Below, in pieces: positions 26,542 to 51,339 of a DNA stretch of 64,000 nucleotides. Each line of letters starts with the position of its first letter. The stretch's first letter is position 1. The DNA comes from Pagrus major (taxonomy: Eukaryota > Chordata > Actinopteri > Spariformes > Sparidae), in the NCBI RefSeq assembly GCF_040436345.1, contig NC_133236.1:15438466-15502465 (forward strand), in the 5' to 3' direction. A program made the translations under genes and the position numbers. The notes under the pieces are model-generated. The model worked only from the letters and a program-made list of their open reading frames with translations, did not search any database and was not told where the DNA came from.

Positions 26542-26775
26542 CCCATCAGAAGAGTCCGGGAGGTCCTAAAAGCTGAGCCACAGCCGCCGGCCACGTTTGT
26601 CAAACCGTCAAAATGTCGTTGTGTTGAATTTGAACGACCACAGTCTCCGGACAAGCCTGCGGTGCTGCTGCGTTTTTACTTCGCACCGCTCACAGCACCA
26701 TTAAAAGCTGCATTGTTGGAGCGACGGCTGGACAAACAGCACCGACAGTACGCCGCGAGGCATTATGGGAAACGG
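26542..26775 (-). promoter_or_regulatory. extl3: Probable EXTL3 promoter and first noncoding exon
   Basis: This is a locally GC- and CpG-richer island in AT-rich surroundings. On the minus strand a good donor, GGG|GTGAGTAGCTG, falls at 26542/26541, giving a candidate first exon of up to about 225 bases. Near its right edge the minus strand reads TTTCCCATAATGC, a word resembling ZNF143/SBS-type promoter elements common at vertebrate start sites. No coding frame runs into the donor, which fits a noncoding exon. Assignment to EXTL3 rests on strand and on the absence of any other minus-strand gene up to 2703. Confidence 0.5.
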
Positions 26776-28139
26776 TGTTGATTAAATGTGCTATTCAAGC
26801 GCTGGAAATATTCTTGGGGAAATGCTCCACCTAGTGGTCGGTGTGGGTACTGTTTAGTGGTGCATTCACTTTAATTATATTTATTTTATTATTATTTGTC
26901 TGTTAACTTTGTGTTTGACATAACTTTGGATATCTTAACAATATTTAGGTGGAGGATTAGGTGTGTCTGCCTGTACTGTATATTATTTGTTATTGTTATT
27001 TATGTTTTTTTAATTGTGCAAACTTAAATCTAAAACATGTAATACATATTTTATAAAATGTTTGATGTTTGATGGACTTGATTAAATCTTGTACTTTTAA
27101 TTAGGAACTCCAGACTTCAACATCTTTAAGACAGAATGGTCAATTTTATATTTGTTCGTCTGTCGATTTTTTTAAATCAAATTTTTGTTATGTATAAAAT
27201 ACAATAAGACTAATACAACTGCAGGCTCACTCCAACTCTCATCTCTTTTAAATCAAGGCTGTGAGCTTTTTGTTTGCCACAACATTTTAAAGCTTTGATC
27301 AGTAACTTGAACTGCACTGTAATTTTTATAGTATTGTCCCTTGTGCCTTGTGTCTGAAGTGTGCTATACAAATAAACTTGTCTTGCCTTGCCTATTAAAG
27401 ATCACACAGGCCTCCGCACCTCTTAAAGATATTTTTGGATGTTTATTTGTTTCATTTTTGCTTGCTTTTGTAATGTACAGTACCTCATTACAAAACATGT
27501 ATTTTCCATTAAAAAAAGTTCATAAAAATGAAAAAACAATGCAGCAATAACCATAAACAATGATGTTGTAAATGGGAAATGTACCAACATCGACATGCAG
27601 TAATTATTTTTGATAAAGATAGTAGATATTTTGTTGAAAAACATTACACAAAACTATATTTTCTATTCTGAGGATGTGGGAAATAGCATCAGAAGAGTTT
27701 GCTTGAGCACACAACAGCCGATGAAATTAAAACGGCAGCCATGTTTGTATTTCGGTCTAAGAATATAAATCCAAAAATTAAGTGAGCAGATGAAATACGC
27801 AATTTAATAACAATTGTTCATGGTCAAATTTAAAAGAGTACAGAAAACAATAAGAAAACGTGTCTGATTATTGATGTTAAATAAACATCCTAGAGCTATG
27901 TATGTATGTAGTTATGTCTGTTAATGTGAACTGAAATGTGTTTTTATTTTTTATCACAAACCCACATTTACGATTAAAGAGAACATATTCAACTACATCT
28001 GCTCAAGAATTGTTTTCTTTACTTGTTTGCTTTGTGTTCGCGTGTATTTGCTGAACTATTTCTATGAATTCAATAGAAATATTTGTTTAAAAAGTGTTCA
28101 GAAGGTCCTCTAAGCAATCCTTACTTTGCTGTAACTTGC
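26776..28139. other. Intergenic region between EXTL3 and RIOX1
   Basis: About 1.4 kb of AT-rich DNA separates the proposed divergent EXTL3 and RIOX1 start regions. It holds one retroposon-like tail (27331-27393). Nothing else is recognisable. Confidence 0.5.
27331..27393 (+). repeat. Retroposon tail with (CTTGC)-like end
   Basis: The sequence 'gtgctatacaaataaacttg' followed by 'tcttgccttgcc' is the typical 3' tail of teleost LINE/SINE-type insertions. The 5' limit is not clear. Confidence 0.6.
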
Positions 28140-28255
28140 AGTACATGTCTATGGGTGGCAGTAGTGAGTCCGTTAGAGAGCGAATTCACACAAATACCCC
28201 TAGAGAAGAAGAAGAGGCTCTGGGAGTCGCAGGGTGATGACGTACAGCCTGGAAA
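28140..28255 (+). promoter_or_regulatory. riox1: RIOX1 5' leader and likely promoter region
   Basis: This is the DNA directly upstream of the RIOX1 ATG. An in-frame stop (TGA at 28238-28240) shows the reading frame does not extend further. The word TGATGACGTAC at about 28235 resembles a CRE/ATF half site. The transcription start itself is not visible. Confidence 0.4.
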
Positions 28256-34234
<5,979 letters not shown>

Positions 34235-34399
34235 TGGCCACAGACTCTTCAGTCATGCTGACTGCATGAATAGATTCAAATTACCTTTGTACAAAACAAG
34301 ATCTTCAATGCAAAACACTCGTCCCAAGTCGTCTTCATTAACTTTACTGGAATAGTCCCACTGAACGACCCATTTATGAATTTGCTCTGTTCAGCATCA

Positions 34400-34405
34400 A
34401 ATAAA
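34400..34405 (+). terminator. riox1: RIOX1 polyadenylation signal AATAAA
   Basis: The canonical AATAAA lies 166 bases after the RIOX1 stop and is followed at once by a T-rich tract and a GT run, as expected downstream of a cleavage site. Confidence 0.8.
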
Positions 34406-34430
34406 GCAGTTTTTTTTTTTTTTATGAAAT

Positions 34431-34444
34431 GTGTGTGTGTGTGT
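34431..34444 (+). repeat. Short (GT)n run between two converging 3' ends
   Basis: Seven GT units lie directly between the RIOX1 and NDUFB1 poly(A) signals. It may serve as the GT-rich downstream element of RIOX1 cleavage; that role is inference. Confidence 0.7.
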
Positions 34445-34502
34445 TTGTTATGCAACCAAGATCACCAACAAGTACCAAATGATTTTGAAGAGAAAGGGCA
34501 TG

Positions 34503-34508
34503 TTTATT
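34503..34508 (-). terminator. ndufb1: Probable NDUFB1 polyadenylation signal
   Basis: The minus strand reads AATAAA here, 150 bases after the NDUFB1 stop codon. It is the nearest canonical signal on that strand. Confidence 0.65.
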
Positions 34509-34658
34509 ATCGGTTGATACAACTCAAAACATTAAACGATTATTAGTTGATCCATTCAAAAACAGAGATGCAGGAGTCTTCTTAAATATTCTGACTTGAG
34601 GGCCACCCATCAGTCATTCACACCACAGTTGACAGGACACGTTCCAGGGAGGGACAGT

Positions 34659-35283
34659 CTACTTCCAGGTCACCTCCTCACCAGGCTTCAGTTCCCTGAA
34701 GAAAACACAAGAACGACAGTTGCATAAGCTTGCACCCAGAATGACATTAGCATTAGATTATTTTTATGTGATGCAAATTTGTGAAATGCTTACTATCAGA
34801 ATTAGACACAAAAATAGTAAATTGTACTCTCGTTTTAAGATTAACGAGCATGGAGGTCTGATCTGGCTTATACATGGCAAATGGACATGGTAACACGCAC
34901 AAAACTAGAGGAAACACTCAGCTTTTTGGTACCAAACTCAGTGTATACTGAGTAGCTGACAGTAGACATGATATGTGCATTCTGCAGACTTATAGTTGAG
35001 TAAGTTAGTGGGTTTAAAGTTGCAAAAATCATCATAAGACTTTGAAATAAAAAGGAATATAGGATATAAATGATATTTAACAATAACACAGGGGGACCTG
35101 TTTAACTTTTAAATGTAGGAGGAAAATGACTTTTTATTCTTACCTGCTGAACAAAGCACTTTTGTTCCTGAAAGCTGACAGCTTCTGGTCCTGCTGTCTG
35201 TCAAGGTACCATCCAAACACAAAGCCCATGGGCACCAAGATGTTCACCCAATGCTCACGGGCAAGTGCTACAAAGTTAACCAT
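34659..35283 (-). CDS. ndufb1: NADH dehydrogenase 1 beta subcomplex subunit 1, 58 aa
   Basis: NDUFB1 is a small single-pass accessory subunit of mitochondrial complex I in the inner membrane. The coding sequence has two exons: 35283-35144 (46 codons plus 2 bases) and 34695-34659. It is joined through an AG|G codon with a CAG|GTAAG donor and a TTCTTCAG acceptor. The product starts MVNF, has one hydrophobic segment at about residues 13-26 ([12 protein letters not shown]), then YLDR and FRNKS, and ends in the signature EEVTWK. It matches human NDUFB1 in length (58) and at both ends. Only five bases separate the ATG from a TTTCTGCAG acceptor, so at least one upstream noncoding exon exists. It is shorter than usual automatic gene-calling cutoffs and easily missed. 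Confidence 0.95.
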
Positions 35284-37231
35284 GGCTCCTGCAGAAACAA
35301 GAAGCAGAGGACACATTGTGACATAGATTGTGGCGCTGATATTATAATCTGATGGAAAACAGTCATGCTGCTTACATTTGAAGTTAGATAGAGGGATTGA
35401 TGCCGTTACATATCAATTTCTGACAGGCTTAATACTGACACTATTGTAAGTCATGACATTGCTGTAGCTTCTTTGCAGGGCAGCTCTGGTAAGCCCATTG
35501 AAACAAACCAGTGCAGCATTTGCATAGTAAGGAATACTAACCTACACAGCATGAGGCCAGGATTACATTATACTAACACATTAACTGAAAAACTTAAGCC
35601 ATATCTGGTTTGCTTCTCTGCCAACCACTAAATGAAAATCAATGCATTTTAAAATGACTTGGTCCGGAGTCATTGAGAAGTGACTATAATATTTAGTAAA
35701 ATATTGTGTCATACTGGATCTTTTTAGGGACTGATAGGGAATTCTGTAATACAGTGATACTTTACCCCATCACATCTGCAGACAGGACTACCAATTATTT
35801 CAGGACAATCCATTTTATGTACAAAGTTATTGTGACACTAAGCTCAACTAAAACCAACTGCTAAACAACTAAAATTATGAATGACAGCCTTTATACCTTG
35901 TTTACACGCTTACTTGTGTGGACAACAGTTGGACTACATGCTGACAGAAAAATAATGTGTGTCAAGGAGTTGTTATGTCGACATTTCATTGCTGCTAACT
36001 TTTTTCCGGCATAGCTTTGAGCTAACTGGTGCAGAGTGAGGGTTATGTCTAAACCTAAAATCTTGCTAGCGACAATAATGATTACTTCAGCTGTAATTTC
36101 CCCATTTGCACTGATTACTGCATTATAGCTTGCCATAAAGTGGAGCTAAAATGCTGAAAATATAATACTTACAAAGTTTTTAAACCCCAACTAGTGTGAG
36201 CTGATGACAGCATAGCCAGCAGCTAACGTAACTGGCTAACTAATCAGTTTGCTAGCTAGCATTAGCAGTACGTGTCGGGTTTTCGTTGAAAATGGTTTGT
36301 CGTTAGTCATTTGTGTTAGTTGCGTTTTGCACAATTAACATAGTAGAGTAGAATGGCTGAAACAATAAAGAGGCATGTGGTTGAAATATCTAAAATATTA
36401 CCTTCTGTTTACAACAAGCCGTGGCCTTCAGCTCTTCATTCACTAGGCAGAGGACACTGGACTCTACCAACTGTACGAACACGACAGTGTGACTTGAACA
36501 ATCACGCATTATTACTCCACTTTGGGACCCTTGTGGAGGGTTATTATGTACATTTTAAACACATTATTCCACAACTTTAAAGCTTAATTGTGATAATATA
36601 ATACGACAAAATGCGCTTTCAATGTTTTGTCATAATATTAGTTTTTTATCAACACCGCCATAGTTGGTACGTTCCTTTGCCCTTTCACACATGACGCAGC
36701 GGCTAACATGTTTGCTAGTCAAGTGTGTGTTCATAAGCGCTAGCCAAAATGTCTTAATGTTGTAATTCTAGAAAATCCACTTGTTGTGTTTCTATTCCAA
36801 CGGGAATATATATATATAATCTCATATTTAATGGTATGTTGCACGTTCCTTTGTCGAGCCAAGACACTTACATCCACAATCCAAAATGTAACGAAGCTAG
36901 CATGCTAACTCGACAGACTTTGCCGGGTGATTTGTTAACGTTATTGCTCGTGCGAACTAACGTTAGCTGTGGCTAGCAACCAAACTGTTGACTTTAAATG
37001 GGCTTACTGCTCGGCTAGCTAGCCGTATAGTCCCCATTTAGAAGTTATGCTGTGTATTACTGTTATACCGTACAATTTAATTTCAAACTATAAACATGTT
37101 TGTGTTTTTTTCGCTGTTGGTCGAAATGAATGAGTGTTGTGCTCAGCTGTGATCACAACCGCTCAGCTCAACGTAGGCGATATTGTTTTGTTTGCATAAC
37201 CTGATGCTAAACTAGCTAACTGTACTTTCAG
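35284..37231. promoter_or_regulatory. Shared 5' region of NDUFB1 and CPSF2 (putative bidirectional promoter)
   Basis: The two start codons face away from each other, with noncoding first exons for both genes expected here. NDUFB1 needs one because of the acceptor just upstream of its ATG; CPSF2 needs one because of the acceptor TACTTTCAG at 37223-37231. A minus-strand donor (GTAAGTATT, exon edge at 36173) is a candidate for the NDUFB1 leader exon. The CPSF2 leader exon could not be located. The stretch is rich in 'gctagc' and 'cgttagct' words but shows no clear TATA box. No other gene was seen. Confidence 0.45.
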
Positions 37232-37249
37232 CGTTACAACTGAAGAAAA

Positions 37250-44500
<7,251 letters not shown>

Positions 44501-44858
44501 CAGCAGCAGAAGCAGGAGGAGGAGGAGGACACGCTGCAGAAGAGCACACCACGGCAATATAGAGACAATCCTTTACGAGGACTTTACCCAGAGGAGAAGA
44601 GTGTACCACACTCGGGCTACCTCTTCCTCAGGGGCGGCTCCAGCTGTTTCACTGCAAACCTTGTTGTACATTTTCCCTTTTTATAGTGTTTTTTTTTTTT
44701 TTTTTCAGATAGTATTTTTTTTTATTGTTAGTTTACCTCCACAAAGTGAGAGGCAGATGCTTTCCCCTGGACTGACCTCTCTGTGTGAACAGACTCTCGT
44801 ATTCCTGAAACTATTCCCACTGTACAGTAACATCCCAGTGCACTGATGTGATTCTGCC

Positions 44859-44864
44859 ATTAAA
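44859..44864 (+). terminator. cpsf2: CPSF2 polyadenylation signal ATTAAA
   Basis: The ATTAAA variant lies 359 bases after the stop codon and is followed by TCTTTTTT. It is the best signal in the proximal 3'UTR; a longer transcript is possible. Confidence 0.65.
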
Positions 44865-47550
44865 ATCAGTCTTTTTTCAAATATGCATCTCTGTTGAAGG
44901 TTTTTCCACAGTTAATGTTTCCCAATACTTTATGAATACTGACCAAAATTTGACCGAAGCATTAAGTAAGAAAACTTGGCATCACATTCTTGGCCCAATT
45001 CATGCACTCATGCACTACTCCCTGTAGAAGTAGCAGTTTACTCTGCAAATATTGGACAGCTGCGATTATCTCATCCATCTGTAAGTGTACATGCCATGAA
45101 TCTGACGTTGAATTTGACGGTTTTCTTCCACTGTTGGAATTTCTCAGGGCACTATGTAATTCACATATTTCACACAGAATTCAGACACCTTTAATAAGAT
45201 GCAAGAGGGCTGATTTTGCACTCAGTAGTGAGGTCTTTGTCTTATGTACAAGTTCTTGATAGACTGTTTCAAGTTAATCGGAATATTGATTAATTTCAGA
45301 CATTGTAGAAAATTCTTGTATGGCTGATCATGATGCTATGGCATCATTAAAAGGGTAATGCAGACATTTATTATCGATTCTCATCAAGTTGTGGGCCTTG
45401 CAAGAGACAGTCGAAAATCATAGCATTGATTGTAAAAATCATAGCAGCAGAGGTCAGTGCTCAGTTTTAGCTCGTAGTAGAGGCCAAGCTGTATGCTACG
45501 CTACCCAAAATGTAGCATCTTTCATTGAACCTCGGTTCAGCACTTCTATCTTGTAATGCAGGAAACATTGTGTAATAAATCTTATAACCCAAACTGACAT
45601 AACCCTGATGACATCATCAAGAGTAATTTACTTTGTTAAAAGAATAAAGTTAAAATTCATCCAACTAAGGTATTAAAAAATATAATTTTTTTGTACTGAC
45701 ATTTAAAACCCAGCTGTATCTTTATTAGATGTGATGTTTCTATTTTTATGCATTAAGTTTTCAGGCCGTCTGTCCTGTTCTCGTGGAAGTGATATCTCAC
45801 AAGGACTTTTAGGGAATTTAATTTCTCTTGGACTCGAGAATGAACCGGTTAGAATTTGGTGTTCAAAGGTCAATGTGTCCTCACACAACACATTTTTGGT
45901 CATACTGAAGAATCACACAAATGTCTAATAGGATAAATGATGAGTGATGACATTTTAAATCCAAACGCCATAACAAGGGGAGATTGTGACCATATTTCAC
46001 ATTTAGTTGGATACTGAATTTGTGACGCTAATCTTGGGTGCTCACCTTAAAACTGAGGTGATTGTACAGATCCTCTGTGCACCCACATTTTAGAGTTTGA
46101 AGCTTCTTTGCAGCAAAATCTATATTCGAAGCGTATTTGAAATATGTGACTGTGTACTGTCATGGCCACAACTTTGCGTTCTATCAGAATTATTGACCAA
46201 ACTTAAACACAGGAGGAATCTGACTGTTTTTTGTTTTCTCTCAATGCATTTACACGCTCACAGACATACAGGCCATTTCCTAAGTTTTAACACAGGGTGA
46301 TGGACCTGATTCTTTTCATTCATCTGCGATCAGCGAACCATGGCCAAGGCCAAAGGTGCTAACTTGCACAAGCCTGAGTCAGATAAAGGATCAATGAGTC
46401 AGGCAGACTATGACATAAACATATGCAACTAAACAACCCCTCTGTCCCTGCGCTCTCTCTGCAACTAGGGAATGGAAAGGGGGGATGGCAGGTTAATAAG
46501 AGGGATGCATTTTGGTCATTTTGCTAACGAGGTGAATCCGCCTTCATTCCACCTCAGATCACCTACGGGTGGTTGCACCATGTGACGAAGCTCTCTGTTA
46601 CTCCTCTGTAAAATTGAATGCAGCATGTTTCTCACTGGAAACTACCTTATTACCTTTTTTGAAATTCCTTCAGTCTTCCCATATGTTACATGACTATGAA
46701 CAGACATGGATGCTGCAACTTGACTGGTTTGCAAGGGAATACAACCCCAAGGTGTTAATTCTCATTTGCATGGACCGTTTATCGCCCCACAAGATTTGCT
46801 GCCTACTAGGTCAACTAGTTACTGCAGTAACACCAGATGGAGACATTTTTCAGCTGAATCTAACCGGCCTGTGAATACCCATATCAAATGTGCCCATGCA
46901 GCAGGACCATCTGTAATACAGCGGTGAGATGACATTGTCCCTGAAGTGATAACCGGGATTGAATATAATTCAGCCTGCTATGTAGTGAGCTAGGATTACC
47001 GTTCTTCACTGTATATTTTTAGGTAACTGTCTCCCGCAGCAAAAAAACCCCCCACAAAAAAACTGTTTACCTCCCTGGCTGTTTGTGACAGGCTAAAAAA
47101 AAAATAATGAAACGCTTCAGCAGTTTGTTTTCTTATCTTTTTCAGGCACACATGGATATACAGCCTCACCTCTGCTGCGCTCCAGTGAGGTCTAACCACT
47201 GTATTAGAAAGTTGGGTGATAAGAGGGGATGTAGCTGGCGTCGAGGATGGAGGGGAGGCAGGGTGTCATTGCCGGAGAGATGTGTCCGCTGCAGCCGTGG
47301 TGGCACATTGACTCGGTTGATTACGTTTGCAGCGTTGTGTGAATCCCCGGGGTAGATCCTTAACACGGGCAGCTGCGGAATGCCACTTTTTTTATGGACA
47401 TGCCAAAACAACAACTCCTCTTCATCACCCCCAACTTTCAAACATCACATGTGCATCATAGTGGTGGAGGCTCCTCCTACACGGATAGCCTGTTAAGCAA
47501 TCACAGGGGGTTAACACACACACACACAAGTAGGACAGAGAGCAAGCAGT

Positions 47551-47552
<2 letters not shown>

Positions 47553-47622
<70 letters not shown>

Positions 47623-47632
47623 TGTGTGTGTG
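47553..47632. repeat. (GT)n microsatellite, about 80 bp
   Basis: About 40 GT units, interrupted once by 'gagt' near 47620. This is the longest microsatellite in the window and is probably length-polymorphic. Confidence 0.95.
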
Positions 47633-49509
47633 ATCATGCACATGGTTGGAGGAGTTAGACTTGAGCACGGATGGCTGGCTGACGTGCAGGCCTGTTTTTA
47701 TTCAGTTGCATAACATACAGTTTTGCACTTTAGAAACATTAAAATTTAAATGCTCTTTTTTAATCCGTGGCTCACACACACTCACACACACAAAAAAAAA
47801 CTTTCATGTCCAGAGACACATCAATGATGCCTTTATTTATTTCTTTATTTGTTCCCCCCCCTCCCCCACTGAACCTCTGTAACCTGTGACAGACAGAGGC
47901 TGAGTGAGAGATAGAGAGCTGGAGTGGAGATGAGGAGGAGGAGAGAGAGGAGCTCTTCTGTGCCACAGAGCATGCCAGCCCTGCCCAGTCACTGCTTTTC
48001 ATTTTGATAATTGACCGGGAACGCCAGAAATGTCCATCAGCTAATCCTCTTAGCTTTCATAATGCTGACTCTGTCACAGAAGCCCCTGTTTTAATGTAAC
48101 GAGCAGCTAAGCCCGGAGCACAGGGCAGAGTCGCCCTGGGGCACCGAGGCCGCTCTGCCCCCTGGAGGCCGGCGAGAGATCTGCTCTCAACTCAACAAGT
48201 GCCCTGCCAATCTGTCCTTCCACAAATCAAATCACAAATCCTTAACCTGGCTCCAGGGTGCCCACCCTCTCTGCCTTTCCACGCGGCACTCATTGGCAGG
48301 AAGCTGCACTCAAAAAGGAGCATCTTGGTGGTGTGTAGCCATTCATCTGTGTGGATTGGAGGATGAATGAGCTTAATCCCTTTTGAATTCCCGGTCTACT
48401 CACTAAGCAGACCACTTAATGCCAATGACATCAATGTAATAATGTGGAAAGGGGACGGATTTCTATGAAACCTCACAATATTCAAACATAACATAAGGCA
48501 CAAAAATCCCATGATACCCAGCTCTAAAAATGGAACTTGTCACTCTGCCCAAATGGACATCACGTTGAAATGTCGGCTTTATTACTGTTGTTTCACAAGC
48601 TCAAGCACACGTTGTTAATAAATGAAAAGCAGTCCTTTTGACTTAATGACAGTTGCTGGGTATTTAAAAATATGTAGAGCCATGCCTCAACACTTTCACC
48701 AAAAGATAGATGCAAAAAAATTTAATTAGAAGAATATTTTAACCAGGGGCGTCAGGGCTACGATAATGTCAACCTGACAACCTACAGTAGGTACAGACAA
48801 CATGTCATAGGTTATGTTTTCATATCAGCCGGGATGGTACTTGAAATGACTGAAACGTTTACGTTTACCAGCCTAGTCCAGCACGGTCTGTCACTTTTAT
48901 GTCGAAAAGTGGTGGAGACGTAGGGGCTTAGATGAAAAAATGAAATGTTACTAGGAGATCTTTTGAGGTTGGACTGGATAAATAAGGTGCGAAAAAGATT
49001 GCATAACGGTGCATCAAAATTTATTTATTAGTTATTATGTCTTTTTAGCACATTTTTTTGAACAGATATTGGTTTTCAAAAGTGATGGGGACAAAATTGG
49101 TCATCACTGTCCCTGGTGTAAATAACACCTATGATTTTAACACTCAAATTAACAGAGAAAAATAGTGAGTCAGGAAACCAATGATGCAGGAAGCTGAAAG
49201 AATTAGACCTTCTGGAAAAATTGCAAATCTGCTGTCTTTATTTATTGGAGTGACAAGTTAGCAGTGGAAGTAACTTATCCTGGAATAAAATAAAAATTAC
49301 TTCTTCCCATTCTGACAATTTTGAATGAATGCAGTATTGATTTACTAGAGCCATGACTTGATTAGCTTAGGTTAGCATGAAGACTTGACACTCTGGGCGA
49401 CAGCTCGTCTAGAACACAATGTGCATTTATGAGGAGCTAGCTATGATAGCTACGATAGCTTACAAAGTCAGTGGAAGACAGGAAGAAACATTATCCGCAT
49501 CCGTTAGGA

Positions 49510-49680
49510 TAAAAAGGAGAAGGGAGAGAGCCTGGAGGGAAATATAGAAAGAACTAGAGTCTCTGGTGAGTTCTGAGTTCAGTCATAGTCACACAGACAC
49601 ACACTATGATACACTGATTTGTGTGTCTGTTGCTAACTAGCTTACAGCTAATGTCTGTACAGTGGATATAGTGGATGTGG
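49510..49680. repeat. Low-copy repeat shared with 55430-55600
   Basis: Both stretches share 'aggagaagggagagag'-like sequence, then 'tctttggtgagtgctgagtt'-like sequence, then an 'acacacac' patch and 'gctagctaatg'-like words, in the same order and orientation. Similarity is by eye and moderate. Confidence 0.4.
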
Positions 49681-49736
49681 ATGTCAAAGAAATACAAATG
49701 GTCCAGTTTGTTGTCCGTCTGTACACACCTGAAAGA

Positions 49737-50000
49737 ACAAATTCACCCAAAAATGAAAATGTAGTCATTATCTACACCCCGCTATTCTGATGGAAACTCG
49801 GGTGAAGTTTGGTAGTCCACAAAACCTTTGGAGTCCTTCACAAAGAAATCCACAGTCCACCAGCATTAAACAACTCAAAGAAATCATCCACAGGTTCGTA
49901 AAGAAGGTCTCATTTTTCACAGCGGGTAACAATCCCTCTAGACAATATTCGGAATCTAAAAGTAGTCTTGAGAAGGTTTTTGACAGTCAGTCTGGGAAGT
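49737..50000 (+). repeat. 'AATTCACCCAAAAATG' element fragment
   Basis: It starts 'caaattcacccaaaaatgaa' and continues 'gtagtcattatctacaccc' and 'gatggaaactcgggtgaag'. The same terminal sequence bounds the element at 60395-61577. The right end was not found. Confidence 0.6.
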
Positions 50001-51339
50001 TAGTTAAAACTCGCTCCTCTTCCTGGTTTCAGTCATTTTCTCTTGCCTCACGCTTTCCCACTCTACACATCTTAATTCCCCTCTAGGCCCCGTGCTTGCT
50101 TTTTCCTTCATCTCTTCCCTAATTCCTGCCTCTTTGAGTAATCCCTATGTGCCAGCATATTCCTGTAGTAATGGTCCTTCAGTACAGGAACCACTTTTGC
50201 CCACCCGCTCCTTAAGATACACTTTAAGAGGCCGTGTTGAGAAGGAATCCTGAATTACAACATTATGGAGGTGATCCTCTTATGCAACCTGCTCTTCACA
50301 CCCGTCCACAAAGCGGGAATGCTCACGAGCACAAATCCACGAAGGCACTCGCTGCCAGATTATCCAGTCCACAATACTGCAGCTGCCATTTTCCCTTTCT
50401 GATCAAACAATGCGTTTTGTTGGGAGCATTCATGGCTGTGACTGATCCTGGCTGGCTTCCTGGCAGAGGCATGTGGATGACTTAGTGATCATGTGTATGT
50501 GACTGGATATTTAGGACAGATCACATGAGATTGTTTTGCTTGGCCTGTGTACAAACAGCACATTCTTCTCCTCCCGGAGCAAAACAAACCTGACCAGTCG
50601 GTTGTCCGTAACTTGAGGCGATGCAGGGAAGAGGATCAGGGAACATGCTCTTGGATGAGGGCAGTATCAGCCTCTTAGCAAACTGCATTCTGGCTGACAT
50701 GTGGTTCCAGCCAGTCAGCAGAATGCAACCTGGCTGGCCTGCTCTTTCTGCTCAGCACATCAGAGGTAACCGGCCTCATCTTATGTGACACGGCTGACAC
50801 CGCCTTGAGAGCTGTGAGGAGACCCTGCCGATGATTAATTCAAGCTCAGAAAACATGATGAGGATTAGGTCTCTTTGTTTACCCCCGCAGACGTCTCTCC
50901 TAAACTCAGGATGCCTCTCTGGCATGACACAGGGCCGTGTAATAAGGCTGAATCATCTGCAGTGAACGATGTGGATGTGAAAACGAGTAGAGGCCAGACC
51001 GAGGAGTGTGAATCCAGACAAGTGACTCAGCACTACAACTGTTTATCTTCGTGCAGTTCAGTTAAGATGCCAGCACACTGAGCGGTGGCTTCGAATGTCC
51101 AAATGTTTGTGCATGCTGTAACTTGTAGCACAAGATTGGTTTTTGTTTTCATCATTTAACCACGGTGGGATGATGATGATGGGGCAAAACTAAGAACATG
51201 AGGCAGCTTCCAGCGTCAATCCATAACCATATCTAGCCACGCTTTTTATACCAAAATCTAAAAAACACAACAGTTTTATTATAAGGTGCCTGCTGTGCCT
51301 CCAGAAAAACACAGAGAACCTCCTTCTAACCTCCACAAG

